Source: Streptomyces longwoodensis
GTDB taxonomy: Bacteria; Actinomycetota; Actinomycetes; Streptomycetales; Streptomycetaceae
Length of the DNA stretch: 64,000 nt
Assembly (NCBI RefSeq): GCF_001514125.1
Contig: NZ_KQ948554.1
Coordinates: forward strand, 368,608 to 432,607
Direction of reading: 5' to 3'
Below are positions 8,048 to 15,310 of this stretch, piece by piece. A model generated the notes under the pieces. It did not search any database, had not been told where the DNA came from, and saw only the letters and a list, made by a program, of their open reading frames with translations. Position numbers and translations under genes: made by a program. Within the stretch, counting starts at the first letter, position 1; every line of letters starts with the position of its first letter.

Positions 8048-9745
8048 ATGACGTCCACGGTGCCCAACGCCGTCGAGCACACCGACGAGCAGCAGCCGCC
8101 GATCACCATGTTCGGCCCGGACTTCCCGTACGCCTACGACGACTTCCTCGCCCACCCGGCGGGCCTCGGGCAGGTGCCGGCGACCGAGCACGGCACGGAG
8201 GTCGCCGTCATCGGCGGCGGCCTGTCCGGTCTCGTGGCGGCGTACGAGCTGATGAAGATGGGCCTGAAGCCGGTCGTCTACGAGGCCGACCAGCTCGGCG
8301 GCCGGCTGCGCACGGTGGGCTTCGACGGCTGCGACGAGTCGCTCAACTGCGAACTCGGCGCGATGCGCTTCCCGCCGTCCTCCACGGCCCTGCAGCACTA
8401 CATCGACCTGGTGGGCCTGCACACCCAGCCCTTCCCCAACCCGCTGGCCGAGGCGACCCCCTCCACGGTCGTCGACCTCAAGGGCGAGTCCCACTACGCC
8501 GAGACGATCGACGACCTGCCGCAGGTGTACCGGGACGTCGCCGCCGCCTGGGGCACGTGCCTGGAAGAAGGCGCCGACTTCTCCGACATGAACCGGGCCA
8601 TGCGGGAGCGCGACGTACCGCGCATCCGCGAGATCTGGTCCCGGCTGGTCGAGGAGCTCGACAACCAGACCTTCTACGGCTTCCTCTGCGACTCGGAGGC
8701 GTTCCGCTCCTTCCGCCACCGCGAGATCTTCGGCCAGGTCGGCTTCGGCACCGGCGGCTGGGACACCGACTTCCCCAACTCCATCCTGGAGATCCTGCGG
8801 GTCGTCTACACCGAGGCCGACGACCACCACCGCGGCATCGTCGGCGGCTCGCAGCAGCTGCCGCTGCGCCTGTGGGAGCGCGAGCCGGAGAAGATCGTCC
8901 ACTGGCCGTACGGCACCTCGCTGAAGTCCCTGCACGCGGACGGCGAGCCCCGGCCGGCCGTGACCCGGCTGCACCGCACCGCGGGCAACCGGATCACCGT
9001 GACGGACGCGCACGGCGACATCCGCACCTACCGCGCGGCGATCTTCACCGCCCAGTCCTGGATGCTGCTGTCGAAGATCCAGTGCGACGACTCGCTGTTC
9101 CCGATCGACCACTGGACCGCGATCGAGCGCACCCACTACATGGAGTCCAGCAAGCTGTTCGTGCCGGTCGACCGGCCGTTCTGGCTGGACAAGGACGAGG
9201 ACACCGGGCGGGACGTCATGTCGATGACGCTCACCGACCGCATGACCCGCGGCACCTACCTGCTGGACAACGGCCCGGACCGGCCCGCCGTCATCTGCCT
9301 GTCCTACACCTGGTGCGACGACAGCCTGAAGTGGCTGCCGCTGTCCGCGAACGAGCGGATGGAGGTCATGCTGAAGTCCCTCGGCGAGATCTACCCCAAG
9401 GTCGACATCAGGAAGCACATCATCGGCAGCCCGGTGACCGTCTCCTGGGAGAACGAGCCCTACTTCATGGGCGCGTTCAAGGCCAACCTGCCCGGCCACT
9501 ACCGCTACCAGCGGCGCCTGTTCACGCACTTCGTGCAGGACCGGCTGCCCGAGGACAAACGGGGCATCTTCCTCGCCGGGGACGACATCTCCTGGACGGC
9601 CGGCTGGGCCGAGGGCGCGGTGCAGACCGCCCTGAACGCGGTCTGGGGCGTCATGCACCACCTCGGCGGCGCCACCGACCCGTCCAACCCCGGCCCCGGC
9701 GACGTGTACGACGAGATCGCCCCGGTCGAACTGCCCGAGGACTGA
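8048..9745 (+). CDS. davB: flavin-dependent L-lysine 2-monooxygenase-like amine oxidase (DavB-like)
   Basis: 565-aa FAD enzyme. The dinucleotide-binding motif VAVIGGGLSGLVAAYELMK starts near residue 52, followed by VVYEADQLGGRLRT. Blocks that I recall as characteristic of Pseudomonas DavB are present: MFGPDFPYAYDDFL near the start, FGQVGFGTGGWDTDFPNS, SMTLTDRMTRGTYL, GAFKANLPGHYRYQ and the C-terminal GDDISWTAGWAEGAVQT. This resemblance is much closer than to generic monoamine oxidases. The predicted reaction is oxidative decarboxylation of lysine to 5-aminovaleramide, which the preceding amidase would hydrolyse. The two genes are 55 bases apart, with AAGGAG before the ATG. Tryptophan 2-monooxygenase (auxin-type) is the main alternative. 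GC-rich hairpins at 9750-9785 separate it from the convergent next gene. Confidence 0.88.
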   Translation: MTSTVPNAVEHTDEQQPPITMFGPDFPYAYDDFLAHPAGLGQVPATEHGTEVAVIGGGLSGLVAAYELMKMGLKPVVYEADQLGGRLRTVGFDGCDESLNCELGAMRFPPSSTALQHYIDLVGLHTQPFPNPLAEATPSTVVDLKGESHYAETIDDLPQVYRDVAAAWGTCLEEGADFSDMNRAMRERDVPRIREIWSRLVEELDNQTFYGFLCDSEAFRSFRHREIFGQVGFGTGGWDTDFPNSILEILRVVYTEADDHHRGIVGGSQQLPLRLWEREPEKIVHWPYGTSLKSLHADGEPRPAVTRLHRTAGNRITVTDAHGDIRTYRAAIFTAQSWMLLSKIQCDDSLFPIDHWTAIERTHYMESSKLFVPVDRPFWLDKDEDTGRDVMSMTLTDRMTRGTYLLDNGPDRPAVICLSYTWCDDSLKWLPLSANERMEVMLKSLGEIYPKVDIRKHIIGSPVTVSWENEPYFMGAFKANLPGHYRYQRRLFTHFVQDRLPEDKRGIFLAGDDISWTAGWAEGAVQTALNAVWGVMHHLGGATDPSNPGPGDVYDEIAPVELPED

Positions 9746-9784
9746 CCGGGTCGCGGCGCGCGGGACGCGGTCCGCGGCGCCGCG

Positions 9785-10471
9785 TCAGTCGGCCAGCGGG
9801 GTCAGCAGCATCCGGCTCGCGAAACCGACCGCCGCGTCCAGGCGGTCGGTGAACCCCTGCGCCACGTCGGGCAGTCCGCGCAGCGCCCACAGCGCGCGGG
9901 CCGCCGCCCAGGTGGCCTCGCGGGCCCGCTCCAGGCTCCACGCGCCGAGCAGGTGGGTGAGCGGGTCCGCGATCTGCAGCAGGTCCGGGCCCGGCATCAG
10001 CTCCTCGCGGATGTGCTCCTCCAGCGCGATCAGCAGGTCGCCCACCCGGTCGAACTCGTCCTCCAGCTCGCCGGGTTCGCAGCCGAGCGCCTGACAGGCG
10101 TCGACCACGGCGAGCGCCAGGTCGTGGCCGATGTGGGCGTTGATCCCGGCGAGCGCGAACTGCAGCGGCCGTACGCCGGGATGGCGGCGCCACTGGAACA
10201 GCGGGCGCCAGCAGGCGGGCGGGCGGCGGTCGGAGCCGGCCGCGTCCACGGCCGCCAGGTAGCGCTCGGCGAACCGCACGTCCAGCGTGCTCGCCGCGCG
10301 CGGGTCCGCGAACCGGCCCGCGTCGAGCTGCCGGTCGACCTCCTGGGTCACGGCCAGGTAGACGCGGTTGAACACCGCGACCCCGTCCCGGGCGGGGAGT
10401 GTCGCGGCCAGGGCGCGCATGCGGGAGAGGACGGTGTCCACCCCGGTGGTGAGCTGTTCCGAAGGCGGCAT
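9785..10471 (-). CDS. DUF5995-family protein of unknown function
   Basis: 228-aa soluble, helix-rich protein beginning MPPSEQLTTGV, without signal peptide or membrane segment. Recognisable features are DARFAERYL-like and PLFQWRRHPGVRPLQFALAG blocks followed by NAHIGHDLALAVVDAC, whose conserved His/Asp/Asn pattern fits the DUF5995 family, common in actinomycetes and of no known function. The ATG at 10471 is preceded by no obvious strong ribosome site. It lies 92 bases downstream of the minus-strand uracil/xanthine permease and may be cotranscribed with it. Confidence 0.75.
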   Translation of the reverse strand: MPPSEQLTTGVDTVLSRMRALAATLPARDGVAVFNRVYLAVTQEVDRQLDAGRFADPRAASTLDVRFAERYLAAVDAAGSDRRPPACWRPLFQWRRHPGVRPLQFALAGINAHIGHDLALAVVDACQALGCEPGELEDEFDRVGDLLIALEEHIREELMPGPDLLQIADPLTHLLGAWSLERAREATWAAARALWALRGLPDVAQGFTDRLDAAVGFASRMLLTPLAD

Positions 10472-10563
10472 GGGACGAAGGGTGGCAGTCCCGGGCCGTG
10501 CCGGTGGCCGACCGGCCGGGGACTTCGCCGGAACGGGGGAACCCCGTCCGATGCCGCCCGGGA

Positions 10564-11976
10564 CTACGGCCGGGTGTGCGGGTCCCGTGCGGCGGCGGGG
10601 CCGGTGTCCGCGTCGTAGGAACTGGTGCCCTCGTCCAGCAGGGGCCGCTGGGTCTTGAGGTGGGCCGGGGCGAAGGCGCGCAGGGCGTGGTAGCCGGTGA
10701 TGACGACCAGCGTGCCGAGCGCGATGCCGCTCAGCGAGAAGTTGTCGCTGATCTTCATGGTGACGTTGCCGACGCCGATGACGACGCCCGCGGCGGCCGG
10801 GACCAGGTTGAGCGGGTTGCGCAGGTCCACCCCGGCGTTGAGCCAGATCTGGGCGCCGAGCAGGCCGATCATGCCGTAGAGGATGACCGTGATGCCGCCG
10901 AGCACCCCGCCGGGGACGGCGGCGACCACCGCGCCGAACTTCGGGCACAGGCCGAACAGCAGGGCGAAGCCCGCGGCGGCCCAGTACGCGGCCGTGGAGT
11001 AGACCCGGGTCGCGGCCATGACCCCGATGTTCTCGGAGTAGGTGGTGTTGGGCGGGCCGCCCAGCGCGGTGGACAGCATCGAGCCGAGGCCGTCGGCGGA
11101 GATCGCCGTGCCGAGCTTGTCGTCCAGCGGGTCGCCGGTCATCTCGCCGACCGCCTTGACGTGCCCGGCGTTCTCCGCGACCAGCGCGATCACCACGGGC
11201 AGCGCGACCAGCACCGCCGACCACTGGAACGACGGTCCGTGGAAGGACGGCAGGCCGATCCAGTCGGCGTGGGCCACGCCCGACAGGTCCAGGCGCCAGT
11301 GGTCGGTGACCTTGCCGCTCGCGTCGGCCGAGTGGATCCGGCCGAAGACCCGGTCGCAGGCCCAGGACAGGACGTAGCCGAAGACCAGACCCAGGAAGAT
11401 GGCGACGCGCGACCAGAAGCCGCGCAGGCAGACCACGGCCAGACCGGTGAACAGCATCACCAGCAGGGCGGTCCACTGGTCCTGCGGCCAGTACGTCGAC
11501 GCGGTGACCGGTGCCAGGTTGAAGCCGATCAGCATGACCACCGCGCCGGTCACCACGGGCGGCATCACCGCGTGGATGATCCGCGCCCCGAAGCGCTGCA
11601 CGGCGAGGCCGACGACGAACAGGGCCACGCCGACCACGAACACCGCGCCGGTCACCGTGGCGCTGGTGCCGCCCTGGGCGCGGATCACCGCCGCGACGCC
11701 GACGAAGGACAGCGAGCAGCCGAGGTAGCTGGGCACCCTGCCGCGCGTCGCCAACAGGAAGATCACGGTCGCGACGCCCGACATCATGATCGCCAGGTTG
11801 GGGTCCAGGCCCATCAGGACGGGTGCCACGAAGGAGGCCCCGAACATGGCCACCACGTGCTGTGCGCCCAGTCCGACCGTGCGGGGCCAGGTGAGCCGCT
11901 CGTCGGGGCGGACCACCGCCCCGGGCGCCGGGGTGCGTCCGTCGCCGTGCAGTGTCCAGCGGACGCCAAGATCCAT
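10564..11976 (-). CDS. NCS2 uracil/xanthine permease
   Basis: 470-aa integral membrane nucleobase:cation symporter-2. After RLTWPRTVGLGAQHVVAMFG (TM1 entry), about 14 hydrophobic segments follow. The family signature appears at AENAGHVKAVGEMTG (TM8-loop with the substrate-binding Glu) and the TM10 stretch GGPPNTTYSENIGVMAATRV, typical of UraA-like uracil carriers rather than xanthine/urate carriers (the NTTYSENIG motif). The tail after about residue 440 is hydrophilic. It is divergent from the thioesterase gene at 12102, with 125 bases between them. Confidence 0.92.
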   Translation of the reverse strand: MDLGVRWTLHGDGRTPAPGAVVRPDERLTWPRTVGLGAQHVVAMFGASFVAPVLMGLDPNLAIMMSGVATVIFLLATRGRVPSYLGCSLSFVGVAAVIRAQGGTSATVTGAVFVVGVALFVVGLAVQRFGARIIHAVMPPVVTGAVVMLIGFNLAPVTASTYWPQDQWTALLVMLFTGLAVVCLRGFWSRVAIFLGLVFGYVLSWACDRVFGRIHSADASGKVTDHWRLDLSGVAHADWIGLPSFHGPSFQWSAVLVALPVVIALVAENAGHVKAVGEMTGDPLDDKLGTAISADGLGSMLSTALGGPPNTTYSENIGVMAATRVYSTAAYWAAAGFALLFGLCPKFGAVVAAVPGGVLGGITVILYGMIGLLGAQIWLNAGVDLRNPLNLVPAAAGVVIGVGNVTMKISDNFSLSGIALGTLVVITGYHALRAFAPAHLKTQRPLLDEGTSSYDADTGPAAARDPHTRP

Positions 11977-12101
11977 GGTGCGGGTCGCTTTCGTCGTACC
12001 GTGCGGTTGTCCGGACCATTGTCACGTGTCACGGGAGGGTGAGCGTCCGCTTAGGATGGGATGTCTGCCCACTGCACCGAGTTCCCCCAGGAGCGCCACC
12101 C

Positions 12102-12560
12102 GTGACCGCCGAAGCACCGACCGCCCCCGCCCCGTCGTACGGCCGGCTGATCCCCGTCACCGTCCACTTCGACGACCTGGACGCGCTCGGCCTGCTGCAC
12201 AACGCGCGCTACCCGCTGCTCGTGGAGCGCGCGTGGACGGAGCTCTGGCAGCAGCACGGGGTGCGGTTCGAGGGCGACTGGGCGGCGGCCGGGGACGCCT
12301 GCAACGCGGTCAAGGAACTCCGCCTCACCTACGAGGCCCCCGTCACCCGGCCCGGCACCTACGCCGTGCACCTGTGGCTGGACCGCCTGGGCACCACCGG
12401 GCTGACGTACGGCTTCCGCTTCTGCTCGGCCGACGGGGCCACCACCTACGCCCGCGGCACCCGCGTCCTGGTCCGGCTGGACCCGCACACCCTGCGGCCG
12501 GCGCCGTGGAGCGACACCCTCAGGAGTGCCGGTCGGGAACTGCTGCGGCCGGCCGGCTGA
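12102..12560 (+). CDS. acyl-CoA thioesterase, 4HBT hot-dog fold
   Basis: 152-aa protein of the 4-hydroxybenzoyl-CoA thioesterase/FcbC group. The signature VHFDDLDALGLLHNARYPLLVE (around residues 18-39) contains the catalytic Asp in DDLDALGLLHN. The remainder forms one hot-dog domain. GTG 12102 is chosen because CAGGAG lies 8 bases upstream and it gives the usual N-terminal length; the reading frame is open further upstream. Substrate is unknown. Its 3' end overlaps the convergent MFS gene by 41 bases. Confidence 0.87.
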   Translation: MTAEAPTAPAPSYGRLIPVTVHFDDLDALGLLHNARYPLLVERAWTELWQQHGVRFEGDWAAAGDACNAVKELRLTYEAPVTRPGTYAVHLWLDRLGTTGLTYGFRFCSADGATTYARGTRVLVRLDPHTLRPAPWSDTLRSAGRELLRPAG

Positions 12561-13731
12561 GCTTCGGCCGGTTGCGCTCACCGGAGCGCAGCACGCCCGC
12601 GAAGGCGGCGAGCCCGCACGCCAGCACCGTGACCACCACGAACGACACCGTCAGGTTCGCCGCCTGCGCCACCCCGCCGATCAGGCTCGGGGCGACCAGC
12701 CCCGAGGTGTAGGTGATCGTGGCGACACCCGCGATGGCCTGGCTCGGGTTGGGGCCGCTGTGGCCCGCGGCCGCGAAGCACAGCGGGACGACCACGGCGA
12801 TCCCGAGGCCCATCAGGGCGAAGCCGGTCATGGCCACGGCCGGGTGCCCGGCGAGCACGATCAGCAGCCCGCCGAACGCGGCGAGCACACCGCCGGCCCG
12901 CACGGTCCCCACCGAGCCGAACCGGTTGACCACCGCGTCCCCCGCGATCCGGGCCACCGCCATGGTGAGCATGAAACCGGTCGTGCAGGCCGCGGCCAGC
13001 CCCGCCGAGGACTCCAGCCGGTCCCGCAGGTACACCGCGGACCAGTCCAGGCTCGCGCCCTCCGCGAACACCGCGCAGAACCCCACCGCGCCGATGAGCA
13101 GCGCCGACCGGGGCGGCAGCGCGAACCGCGGCGGTGCCTCGTCCTCCTCGGCCGCCCGCAGGTCCGGCACCCAGCGGCAGACCACCAGGCCCAGCACGGT
13201 CAGCACGGCCGCCGCCAGCGCGAAGTGCACCCGTGCGTCCGAACCCAGGTGGGCGGCGAGGGTGCCCGCCGCCGAGCCGACCAGCGCGCCCGCGCTCCAC
13301 ATGCCGTGCAGCCCGGACATGATCGACTTGCCGAGCCGGTGCTCCACCTCCACGCCCAGGGCGTTCATCGCCACGTCCGCCATCCCCGCGCTCGCGCCGT
13401 AGACGAACATCGCCAGGCACAGCGTGAGCAGGTTCGGCGCCAGGGCCGGCAGCACCAGGGACACGGTCCACATCGCGAGCAGGGCGCGCAGGGACGTACG
13501 GCTGCCGAAGCGGTGCGTGATCCCGCCGGCCAGCGGCATCGCGCAGGAGGCGCCGAACGCCGTGAACGCCAGCGCGAACCCCAACTGGCCCGCGCTCAGC
13601 GAGGCGTGGTCCTGGACCCAGGGCACCCGGGTCGCGAAGGTGCCCGTCACGGCGCCGTGCACCGCGAACACGGCCGCCACCGCGTACCGGGCGTGCCGTA
13701 CCGCGCGCTGCTCGTCCACCACTTCCGTCAT
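12520..13731 (-). CDS. MFS transporter paired with a ROK regulator
   Basis: 403-aa major facilitator protein with about 12 hydrophobic segments. VHGAVTGTFATRVPWVQ is TM1, and the loop GGITHRFGSRTSL follows TM2 in the place of the MFS motif A. The overall pattern resembles the fucose/sugar-permease-like MFS group. It is transcribed divergently from a ROK-family sugar-type regulator, with a perfect inverted repeat between them, so a sugar or sugar-derived substrate is inferred. The 3' end overlaps the convergent thioesterase gene by 41 bases, an antisense overlap without room for a separate terminator. Confidence 0.88.
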   Translation of the reverse strand: MTEVVDEQRAVRHARYAVAAVFAVHGAVTGTFATRVPWVQDHASLSAGQLGFALAFTAFGASCAMPLAGGITHRFGSRTSLRALLAMWTVSLVLPALAPNLLTLCLAMFVYGASAGMADVAMNALGVEVEHRLGKSIMSGLHGMWSAGALVGSAAGTLAAHLGSDARVHFALAAAVLTVLGLVVCRWVPDLRAAEEDEAPPRFALPPRSALLIGAVGFCAVFAEGASLDWSAVYLRDRLESSAGLAAACTTGFMLTMAVARIAGDAVVNRFGSVGTVRAGGVLAAFGGLLIVLAGHPAVAMTGFALMGLGIAVVVPLCFAAAGHSGPNPSQAIAGVATITYTSGLVAPSLIGGVAQAANLTVSFVVVTVLACGLAAFAGVLRSGERNRPKLSRPAAAVPDRHS

Positions 13732-13776
13732 CCCGGACCCTCCCCGACATACGTCTCCCAGTCGTGCCGACGTAAA

Positions 13777-13799
13777 CTATCAGGAACCCTGCCTGATAG
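13777..13799. promoter_or_regulatory. operator-like inverted repeat between MFS and ROK genes
   Basis: Perfect 8-bp arms CTATCAGG and CCTGATAG flank a 7-base spacer in the 137-base divergent region. TAAACTAT at the left edge could be part of a -10 for the MFS promoter. The position makes it the probable binding site of the adjacent ROK protein. Confidence 0.65.
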
Positions 13800-13868
13800 A
13801 TAGCGGGGAGAGAGCGGTTACTCCGACCGCGGCCCCGGCGGCCGCGCCGATCTGGGAGGATCCCCGGC

Positions 13869-15194
13869 ATGCCCGCATCCCCGAGCACCGCCCGGGCCAT
13901 GAACGACCGGCTCGCGCTGCGCCTCCTCCAGCAGCAGGGCCCGCTCACGGCGACACAGCTCAAGCAGCACACCGGCCTGTCCCGGCCGACCGTCGCCGAC
14001 CTCGTCGACCGGCTCGCCGCGTCCGGGCTCATCGAGGTCGTCGGCGAGGCCGGCGCAGAGCGCCGCGGCCCCAACGCCAAGCTCTACGGCATCGTCGCCG
14101 ACCGCGCCCACCTGGCCGCCCTGGACGTGCGCACCGAGGGCGTCTCGGTGCTGGTCTCCGACCTGGTCGGACGGGTGCTCGGCGAGGCGTCGGTGCCGAT
14201 CGGTGGCGACACGGGCACCGGGCACGCCGTCGAACAGGCGGTGGCGCTCGTGGAGCGGGTGGCGAAGGAGGCGGGCGCCGACCGCCTGCACACCGTCGGG
14301 ATCGGCGCGCCCGGGCTCATCGACCCGGCCACCGGCGAACTGCGCGACTCCGGGGGCCTGCCCGCCTGGCACCGGCGGCTGGTGGCCGCCCTCCAGGAGC
14401 GGCTGCCCGCGGCCCGCGTCACCGTGGAGAACGAGACCAACCTCGCCGCCCTGGCCGAGCAGCGCGACGGCGCGGCCCGCGACCGCGACACCTTCGTCCT
14501 GCTGTGGCTGGGCATCGGCACCGGCGCCGCCGTCGTCCTCGACGGCCATCTGCGCCGGGGCGCCTCCGGCGGCACGGGCGAGATCGGCTTCCTGCCGGTG
14601 CCGTGGACGCGGGGCCTGCCGTCGGCGACGGACTGCGAGGGCGGCTTCCACTCCCTGGCCAGCTCGGCGGCGATCGCGGAACTGGCCGAGCGGCACGGTG
14701 TGACGGCGCCGGCCGGCACGGAGGAGCCGCTGGGGGCGGGGCTGGTGCGGGCGGCGGTGGAGGCCGTGGCGGCGGGCGGGGCCGGGACGGGGGCCGGGGA
14801 CGCGGGTGCCGGGCCCGGTGGCGGGGCCCGGACCGGGGGAGCGGACGTCGGGTCGGCGGGCGCCGGGAGTGCCGAAGGTGCCGAGGGCGGCGGGGCCGGG
14901 GATGCCGAGGGCGGGGCCGGGGCCTTCCTCGACGCCCTCGCCGACCGGGTCGCCCTCGGGGTGGCCTCCGTGGTGGCCGTGCTGGACCCCGGGTGCGTGG
15001 TCCTCGGCGGGGAGGTCGGCCGGGCGGGCGGGGAGGAGCTCGCCGGCCGGGTGGAGGAGCGGATCCGGCGGATGGCGCCCCTGCCGACCGAGGTGCGCGC
15101 CGGTGTCCTCGGCGGTGCGGCGGTGCTGCGCGGGGCGCTGCTCACGGCCCGGGAGGCGGCCCAGGAGGAACTGTTCTCGCCCCTCGACCGCTGA
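13869..15194 (+). CDS. ROK-family transcriptional regulator with Gly/Ala-rich insertion
   Basis: 441-aa NagC/XylR-type protein. The N-terminal winged helix has LTATQLKQHTGLSRPTVADL (residues 26-45); the ROK domain follows with VGIGAPGLID, the nucleotide/sugar-site VENETNLAALAEQ and LGIGTGAAVVLDG. The zinc-binding cluster of classical ROK proteins is not evident after GTGEIGFLP, where DCEGGFHS replaces the usual CxCGxxGC, so metal binding is doubtful. A low-complexity Gly/Ala/Glu segment of about 50 residues (roughly 300-352) interrupts the domain. It probably controls the divergent MFS gene through the repeat at 13777-13799. Ends at a strong terminator. Confidence 0.87.
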   Translation: MPASPSTARAMNDRLALRLLQQQGPLTATQLKQHTGLSRPTVADLVDRLAASGLIEVVGEAGAERRGPNAKLYGIVADRAHLAALDVRTEGVSVLVSDLVGRVLGEASVPIGGDTGTGHAVEQAVALVERVAKEAGADRLHTVGIGAPGLIDPATGELRDSGGLPAWHRRLVAALQERLPAARVTVENETNLAALAEQRDGAARDRDTFVLLWLGIGTGAAVVLDGHLRRGASGGTGEIGFLPVPWTRGLPSATDCEGGFHSLASSAAIAELAERHGVTAPAGTEEPLGAGLVRAAVEAVAAGGAGTGAGDAGAGPGGGARTGGADVGSAGAGSAEGAEGGGAGDAEGGAGAFLDALADRVALGVASVVAVLDPGCVVLGGEVGRAGGEELAGRVEERIRRMAPLPTEVRAGVLGGAAVLRGALLTAREAAQEELFSPLDR

Positions 15195-15196
15195 GC

Positions 15197-15234
15197 ACCG
15201 CGCCCCTGGGCCCCGGCGGGCTCAGGGGCGCGGT
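15197..15234. terminator. bidirectional terminator between ROK gene and chitinase
   Basis: Perfect 12-bp stem ACCGCGCCCCTG / CAGGGGCGCGGT with a 14-base loop, between convergent genes. No T-tract follows, as is common in streptomycetes. Confidence 0.75.
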
Positions 15235-15310
15235 CGCTGGACGTCGCCGTGTTGGGAGGCCCGGCGGCGGGCAAGGGCCGTCGTCACCGCCGCCGGGCCC
15301 GCTTCGCGGG

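Noticed and set aside
9785..12025. A 746-codon minus-strand frame joining the DUF5995 gene to the permease region as one protein
   Set aside because: Only the last 228 codons match a family; the upstream part is the out-of-frame shadow of the uracil permease. The start at ATG 10471 is sufficient.
12520..12560. Frameshift or annotation error because two genes overlap by 41 bases
   Set aside because: The genes are convergent, both with complete C-termini; a short antisense overlap is acceptable.
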